Shown piece by piece: positions 60,299 to 64,000 of a DNA stretch of 64,000 bases; positions within the stretch are counted from its first letter, which is position 1; each line of letters starts with the position of its first letter. This DNA is from Mycobacterium malmoense (GTDB taxonomy: Bacteria; Actinomycetota; Actinomycetes; Mycobacteriales; Mycobacteriaceae): positions 744,001-808,000 of the forward strand of contig NZ_CP080999.1 of assembly GCF_019645855.1 (NCBI RefSeq). The letters are read 5' to 3'. The position numbers were made by a program, and so were the translations under genes. The notes under the pieces are model-generated. The model was given only the letters and a program-made list of their open reading frames with translations. It was not told the DNA's origin and searched no databases.

Positions 60299-61041
60299 AC
60301 GCGACACAGACGCTCCGGCATAACCCGAAGCGCGAGCTGTGGTTGGCGTGGTGGACGCTCATCGTCTTCTACAACTTCTTCTTCCTGGTGTTCTTCGTGC
60401 TCACGCGCACCCAGCCCCCGCCGGACCCCGCGTGGGACGCCGAGAGGATCGTGCGGTGGTTCCGCGACAACCACTTTGGGCTTCTCGCCGGGTTCGCCAT
60501 CATGTTCCTCATCACCGGCATGACGACCATGTGCAACGCCCTCATCGCCTATTCGATGCGGCGCATGTCGATCAGCCGCGCTTTCGCGTACTCCTACCTG
60601 GTGCTGTACTCGCTCAGCGCCATACCCGGCATGCTGCTGATGTGCGTCGCGCTGACCGTCGGCGCGCTGCGACCCGACCGCGACCCCGAACTGATCCATT
60701 GGATCTACGACTTCGCGTTCCTGTCGTTCGTCGGAACCATGGGGGTGTTCCTGATCGGCTCGCTGGTATGGATGCTCGCGATCCTCATCGACAAGAACCG
60801 GGTGTTCCCCAAGTGGTTCGGCTACCTCAACCTCTGCAACGCCCTCACCGAGATCGTCGTGTCGCCCGCCTGGGCGTTCCGGCGGGGCGTGTTGGCGTGG
60901 AACGGCCAGATCGCGTGGTGGCTCGACGTGGTCGTATTCGGCATCTACACGGGCGTTTTCATCGCCCTGCTCCGGCGGATGATCCAACGCGAGGACTTCG
61001 GCACCGGGCCCCTGCCCGACGTCGCCCCGGCGGCGCCATGA
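60295..61041 (+). CDS. Polytopic membrane protein, gene 2 of the Cox3/Cox4-like operon
   Basis: 248 residues, about six to seven helices (WWTLIVFYNFFFLVFFVL first). Loop DPAWDAERIVRWFRDNHFGL mirrors the VAAFYRENYPG loop in protein 1, so the two may be old duplicates forming a heterodimer. ATGA overlaps on both sides. Function unknown. Confidence 0.82.
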   Translation: MNATQTLRHNPKRELWLAWWTLIVFYNFFFLVFFVLTRTQPPPDPAWDAERIVRWFRDNHFGLLAGFAIMFLITGMTTMCNALIAYSMRRMSISRAFAYSYLVLYSLSAIPGMLLMCVALTVGALRPDRDPELIHWIYDFAFLSFVGTMGVFLIGSLVWMLAILIDKNRVFPKWFGYLNLCNALTEIVVSPAWAFRRGVLAWNGQIAWWLDVVVFGIYTGVFIALLRRMIQREDFGTGPLPDVAPAAP

Positions 61042-61634
61042 CCGACCTCGCCGGAGCCGACGTGGCACGAGACGCGAACAAGCCCGCCAGGTTCGTGCCG
61101 GGCCAGCCGGACATGTGGGCCTTCGTGTTGTTCGAAACACTGGTTTTCACAGCATATTTCGGCTTCTACCTGTTCTACCGAACCCAAAGCCCCGGACTCT
61201 TCCTGCGCTCCCAGGCGCAGCTCGACCTGCGCATCGGGGTCTTCAATACCCTTGTGCTGCTCCTGAGTTCGTGGTCGGTGGCGCGATGCGTGCAGGCGTC
61301 GCGCGCCGGTGCCTACCGTCCGGCGCTGAAGGACGCCTTCCTCACCGCCTTGTTCGGTCTGGTGTTCCTCGGTTCCAAGGTGTTCGAGTGGGCGCGGCAG
61401 ATCCGCATGGGCAACGGCCTTACCAGCAACGACTTCTTCACCTACTACTTCTTTCTCACCGGGATCCACTTCGTGCACCTGCTGATCGGCTTCGTCGTCC
61501 TCGGCGTTGCGGTGTACCAACTTTGGAGTCCCGTGAGGCGATCCCAGGAGCTGGTCGAAACGTGCGCCACCTACTGGCACACCGTCGACTTCCTCTGGGT
61601 GCTCATCTTCGCGCTACTGTACGTGGTGAGGTGA
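61038..61634 (+). CDS. Cytochrome c oxidase subunit III-like protein (NorE-type)
   Basis: 198 residues, five predicted helices. DMWAFVLFETLVFTAYFGFY at 25-44, FLTGIHFVHLLIGFVVLGVA, and the end CATYWHTVDFLWVLIFALLY are hallmark subunit III blocks. Five rather than seven helices places it with the short NorE/Cox3-like family. No subunit I gene is in the window. Third gene of the operon. Confidence 0.9.
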   Translation: MTDLAGADVARDANKPARFVPGQPDMWAFVLFETLVFTAYFGFYLFYRTQSPGLFLRSQAQLDLRIGVFNTLVLLLSSWSVARCVQASRAGAYRPALKDAFLTALFGLVFLGSKVFEWARQIRMGNGLTSNDFFTYYFFLTGIHFVHLLIGFVVLGVAVYQLWSPVRRSQELVETCATYWHTVDFLWVLIFALLYVVR

Positions 61635-61637
61635 TCG

Positions 61638-61931
61638 GTGATCGGATTCAACAAAAGGCTGCTGGTCGTGTGGGTCGTGCTGGCGTCATTGACGCTGGCC
61701 TACCTCTGGATAGATCACTCCGCCGAAGATCGGGCCGGCGCGCTCAGCCCCAGCGCGGTGGTCACGTCCAGCGTGATCGTGATCGCACTCATCAAGGTGC
61801 GCATCATCTTTCGGGAGTTCATGGAAGTCAGGCAGGCCCCCGCCTTGCTGTGCCGGCTGACCGACGCCTGGGTCATCCTCATCGGCGCGAGCCTGCTCGC
61901 CACCTACTTCATCGGAACGCAGATCCGATAG
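61638..61931 (+). CDS. Cytochrome c oxidase subunit IV-like small membrane protein (NorF-type)
   Basis: 97 residues, three helices (LLVVWVVLASLTLAYLW; VVTSSVIVIALIKVRIIF; WVILIGASLLATYFI). The IALIKVRIIFREFMEVR core is the prokaryotic Cox4/NorF signature. GTG at 61638, 3 bases after gene 3. Confidence 0.85.
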   Translation: MIGFNKRLLVVWVVLASLTLAYLWIDHSAEDRAGALSPSAVVTSSVIVIALIKVRIIFREFMEVRQAPALLCRLTDAWVILIGASLLATYFIGTQIR

Positions 61932-61947
61932 TTCTCGCGCAGGAGTT

Positions 61948-63243
61948 TCAGCGCACGGACGCGACAGCGTCGGCGGTGGTGAACCTCAGGTGCAGTTCGC
62001 TCAAGCCACGCAAGATATACGTCGGCTCGTAGGTGTAGCGGCGGCCGGCGCTCGGGCCGTGGTGGGCCTCGTCAATCTCGATGTGCGACATCCGATCCAG
62101 GATGCGCTCGATCGAGACGCGGCCCTCCACCCGGGCGAGCGGTCCGCCGGGGCAGGAGTGGACGCCGCGGGCAAAGGCCATGTGCTCGCGAACGTTCTTG
62201 CGGTGGAGGTTGAACTCGTGCGGGTTCTCGAACCGGCGCGGGTCGCGATTGGCGGCGCCCGGTAGCACCATCACCACGGTGCCGGCGGGTATGTCGACAC
62301 CGCCGATGCGGGTGGCCTTGCGGGCCAGCCGCGAGTCGCTCTTGACCGGGCTTTCCATGCGCAGCGATTCTTCGATGAACGCGGGAATCAGGCTGCGGTC
62401 GTCACGCACCTGCCGCTGGATGTCCGGCCGGTCGCCGAGCACCTGCAGCGCCGCGCTGAGCAGCTTGGCCGTGGTCTCCTGCCCGGCCGCGAACAGGAAC
62501 GTCGCCGAGCGGACCACCTCGATCACCTCGGGTGTCGATCCGTCCGGATACTTCGCCGTCGCGAGCGCGGTGAGCACGTCGTTGCGCGGTTCGCGTCGCC
62601 GGTCCTCGATGTAGGAGCAGAACTTCTCGTCGAGCCACTCCAGCGGGTTGATGCCGACCGACCCCTGGTTCAGGGCGCCCACCCGCGACTCGGGACGGTC
62701 GGCGCCCAGAACGACGCGGAACTCCTTGTGATCGTCCTCCGGCACGCCGAGCAGGTCGGCGATCACCAACGTGGCGAACGGCTTTGAATATTCGGCGATG
62801 AACTCGCACTCACCGTTGTGCAGGAACTCGTCGAGCTGACGATCGGCCAGGCGCCACATGAACTCCTCGTTCTGCTTCAGCCGGCTCGGGGTGAGCAGCT
62901 TGCTCAGCACCGACCGGGCCCGGGTATGGTCCGGCGGATCCATGGTGACCATGTGCTCGAACATCGGAAAATAACTGCGGTGCCGGTCGATTTGGGCGCT
63001 GATGTCGTCGCCCTCGGGCTGAAAGGGCAGCGGCGGAAACGGCCCGCCGAGCGCGACGATGTTGGAGAACGTGTCGGCGTCCTTGTAGACCTCGGAGGCT
63101 TCCTCGTAGCCGGTGACGGCGACGGCCCCGTGGTGTGGCAGGCGCAGCACCGGGTTTTGGCCGCGCAGGTAGTCGAAGTAGGGGTGCGGATCGGGCACCA
63201 GCGACGGATCGGTGAAGAAGTCGATCGAGTCGTAGTCGCTCAT
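61948..63243 (-). CDS. Cytochrome P450 (5 of 5)
   Basis: 431 residues. I-helix FAAGQETTAKLL, EESLRME, haem loop FARGVHSCPGGPLARVE with Cys364. Paralog of the P450 at 21457. ATG at 63243 (MSDYDSIDFFTDPSLVPDPH). No ferredoxin gene beside it. Convergent with the Cox4-like gene (16 bases) and divergent from a tetR gene with a twin-site operator. Confidence 0.94.
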   Translation of the reverse strand: MSDYDSIDFFTDPSLVPDPHPYFDYLRGQNPVLRLPHHGAVAVTGYEEASEVYKDADTFSNIVALGGPFPPLPFQPEGDDISAQIDRHRSYFPMFEHMVTMDPPDHTRARSVLSKLLTPSRLKQNEEFMWRLADRQLDEFLHNGECEFIAEYSKPFATLVIADLLGVPEDDHKEFRVVLGADRPESRVGALNQGSVGINPLEWLDEKFCSYIEDRRREPRNDVLTALATAKYPDGSTPEVIEVVRSATFLFAAGQETTAKLLSAALQVLGDRPDIQRQVRDDRSLIPAFIEESLRMESPVKSDSRLARKATRIGGVDIPAGTVVMVLPGAANRDPRRFENPHEFNLHRKNVREHMAFARGVHSCPGGPLARVEGRVSIERILDRMSHIEIDEAHHGPSAGRRYTYEPTYILRGLSELHLRFTTADAVASVR

Positions 63244-63319
63244 CGGATTGCGTCTCCCTGGGCTGGGTTTACCGGTGGTGTTCGGCGGCAAGCGATGCCG
63301 CCGCCCGGTTTCAAGAATG

Positions 63320-63339
63320 TGCTGAGCACCTGCTTAGCA
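63320..63339. promoter_or_regulatory. Twin TGCTNAGCA sites between P450 and tetR
   Basis: TGCTGAGCA (63320-63328), CC, TGCTTAGCA (63331-63339): two short palindromes in direct repeat, in the 189-base divergent region. A TetR-type operator in front of both genes is likely. Confidence 0.55.
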
Positions 63340-63432
63340 TGGCGGTAATGTCAGGGTCAAGGTCGCGGGCGGCGCGCCACGATACGATCCGTCTGGTCGG
63401 CACGGGGGCGCGGAGAGGACAGAGGGCAGGGC

Positions 63433-64000
63433 ATGGCATCTGCTTCAGCGGCCCGCAGGATCGGGGCGCCGGACGCGAAGAATCGCGGCCTGCTGCTCGA
63501 CGCGGCCGAGCGGCTCATGCTCGACGAGGGCTATGCCGCGGTGACGTCGCGCCGGCTCGCGCACAAGGCCGGGCTCAAACCCCAACTCGTGCATTACTAC
63601 TTCCGCACCATGGACGAGCTGTTCCTGGCGGTCTTTCGCCGCCGCGCCGAGGAAGGCCTGGCGGTTCAGGCGCAGGCGCTGCAATCGGCCCAGCCGCTAT
63701 GGGCGCTGTGGAGATTCGGCACCGATCCCGGATTTACCCGGATTTCGATGGAATTCATGGCACTGGCCAACCATCGCAAGGAGATGCGAACCGAAATCGC
63801 TTACTACGCAGAACGTTTCCGCGAGGAACAACGCCGAGCGGTGACGGGCGCGCTGCGGCGCTACGGTGTGGAAGCCGACGATGTGCCCCCGGTGGTGTGG
63901 ACGGTGCTGATGACCAGCCTGTCGCGGTTTCTGGTGCTCGAGCAGGCGCTCGGCATGTCCGCCGGTCACGCCGAAACCCTAGAGCTGGTCGAGAGTTATC
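63433..64000 (+). CDS. TetR-family regulator, 3' end beyond the window
   Basis: At least 189 residues visible, open at the right edge. Opens MASASAARRIGAPDAKNRGL; HTH AAERLMLDEGYAAVTSRRLA then HKAGLKPQLVHYYFRTMDEL. The HYYF...EL pattern is the standard TetR helix 3 to helix 4 link. Divergent from the P450 at 61948, so probably its regulator. Confidence 0.88.
   Translation, partial: MASASAARRIGAPDAKNRGLLLDAAERLMLDEGYAAVTSRRLAHKAGLKPQLVHYYFRTMDELFLAVFRRRAEEGLAVQAQALQSAQPLWALWRFGTDPGFTRISMEFMALANHRKEMRTEIAYYAERFREEQRRAVTGALRRYGVEADDVPPVVWTVLMTSLSRFLVLEQALGMSAGHAETLELVESY

Overview
The window comes from a high-GC, slow-growing-type Mycobacterium, and the M. avium complex fits best. The evidence is a complete mce operon (two YrbE permeases plus MceA-F) with Mce-associated membrane proteins, two SDRs of the mycofactocin-coupled type, mycobacterial single-cluster ferredoxins with a CXX?XXC...CP motif, many GTG starts and tightly overlapping operons. 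The species cannot be fixed from sequence reading alone. I saw no tRNA, rRNA, CRISPR array or intact transposase.

Most of the window is a dense accessory catabolic region. It holds five cytochromes P450, four small ferredoxins, a Rieske ferredoxin, a Rieske oxygenase, six acyl-CoA dehydrogenases, five SDRs, four amidohydrolases, two CoA-transferases, a thiolase, a DUF35-thiolase fusion, an aldehyde dehydrogenase and a benzoylformate-decarboxylase-like enzyme. Layout: (0-6 kb) CoA-transferase tail, SDR, ThDP decarboxylase, P450 + mycofactocin SDR; (6-8 kb) TetR divergent from an acyl-CoA dehydrogenase; (8.7-14.4 kb) seven-gene minus-strand operon CMD-Rieske oxygenase-small protein-amidohydrolase-SnoaL-ACAD-ACAD; (14.7-20 kb) plus-strand beta-oxidation-like cassette amidohydrolase-ACAD-SDR-crotonase-thiolase; (20-23 kb) TetR pair and P450 + ferredoxin; (22.9-28.6 kb) minus-strand operon DUF35-thiolase, alpha/beta hydrolase, two HIBADH-type dehydrogenases, P450, ferredoxin; (29-36 kb) gene remnants, ferredoxin + NuoF-like flavoprotein, amidohydrolase pair with Rieske ferredoxin and hydrolase; (36-45 kb) nitroreductase, heteromeric ACAD pair, P450-ferredoxin-SDR-SDR operon, ALDH + CoA-transferase; (45.7-55.2 kb) mce operon; (55-58.7 kb) secreted and Mce-associated proteins; (58.8-64 kb) TetR, a four-gene membrane operon with Cox3/Cox4-like subunits, a fifth P450 and a partial TetR.

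The likely logic is uptake of a hydrophobic substrate (mce), hydroxylation by P450 or Rieske systems, oxidation of the alcohol by mycofactocin or ordinary SDRs and ALDH, CoA transfer, and beta-oxidation-like or retro-aldol chain shortening. The substrate cannot be named from sequence.

The strongest unexplained signal is a shared 15-bp palindrome, GAGAAT-N3-ATTCTC. It occurs four times perfectly and twice with one mismatch, always in front of genes of this region, including between a tetR gene and its divergent neighbour. This suggests one regulator ties the dispersed operons together. Other points worth a second look are a three-copy structured repeat resembling a MITE, a hairpin repeat family, an orphan NuoF-like protein with an altered iron-sulfur motif, and the TetR-controlled Cox3/Cox4-like membrane operon. 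Several gene remnants (IclR, PucR, LuxR, alpha/beta hydrolase) show that the region is being rearranged.
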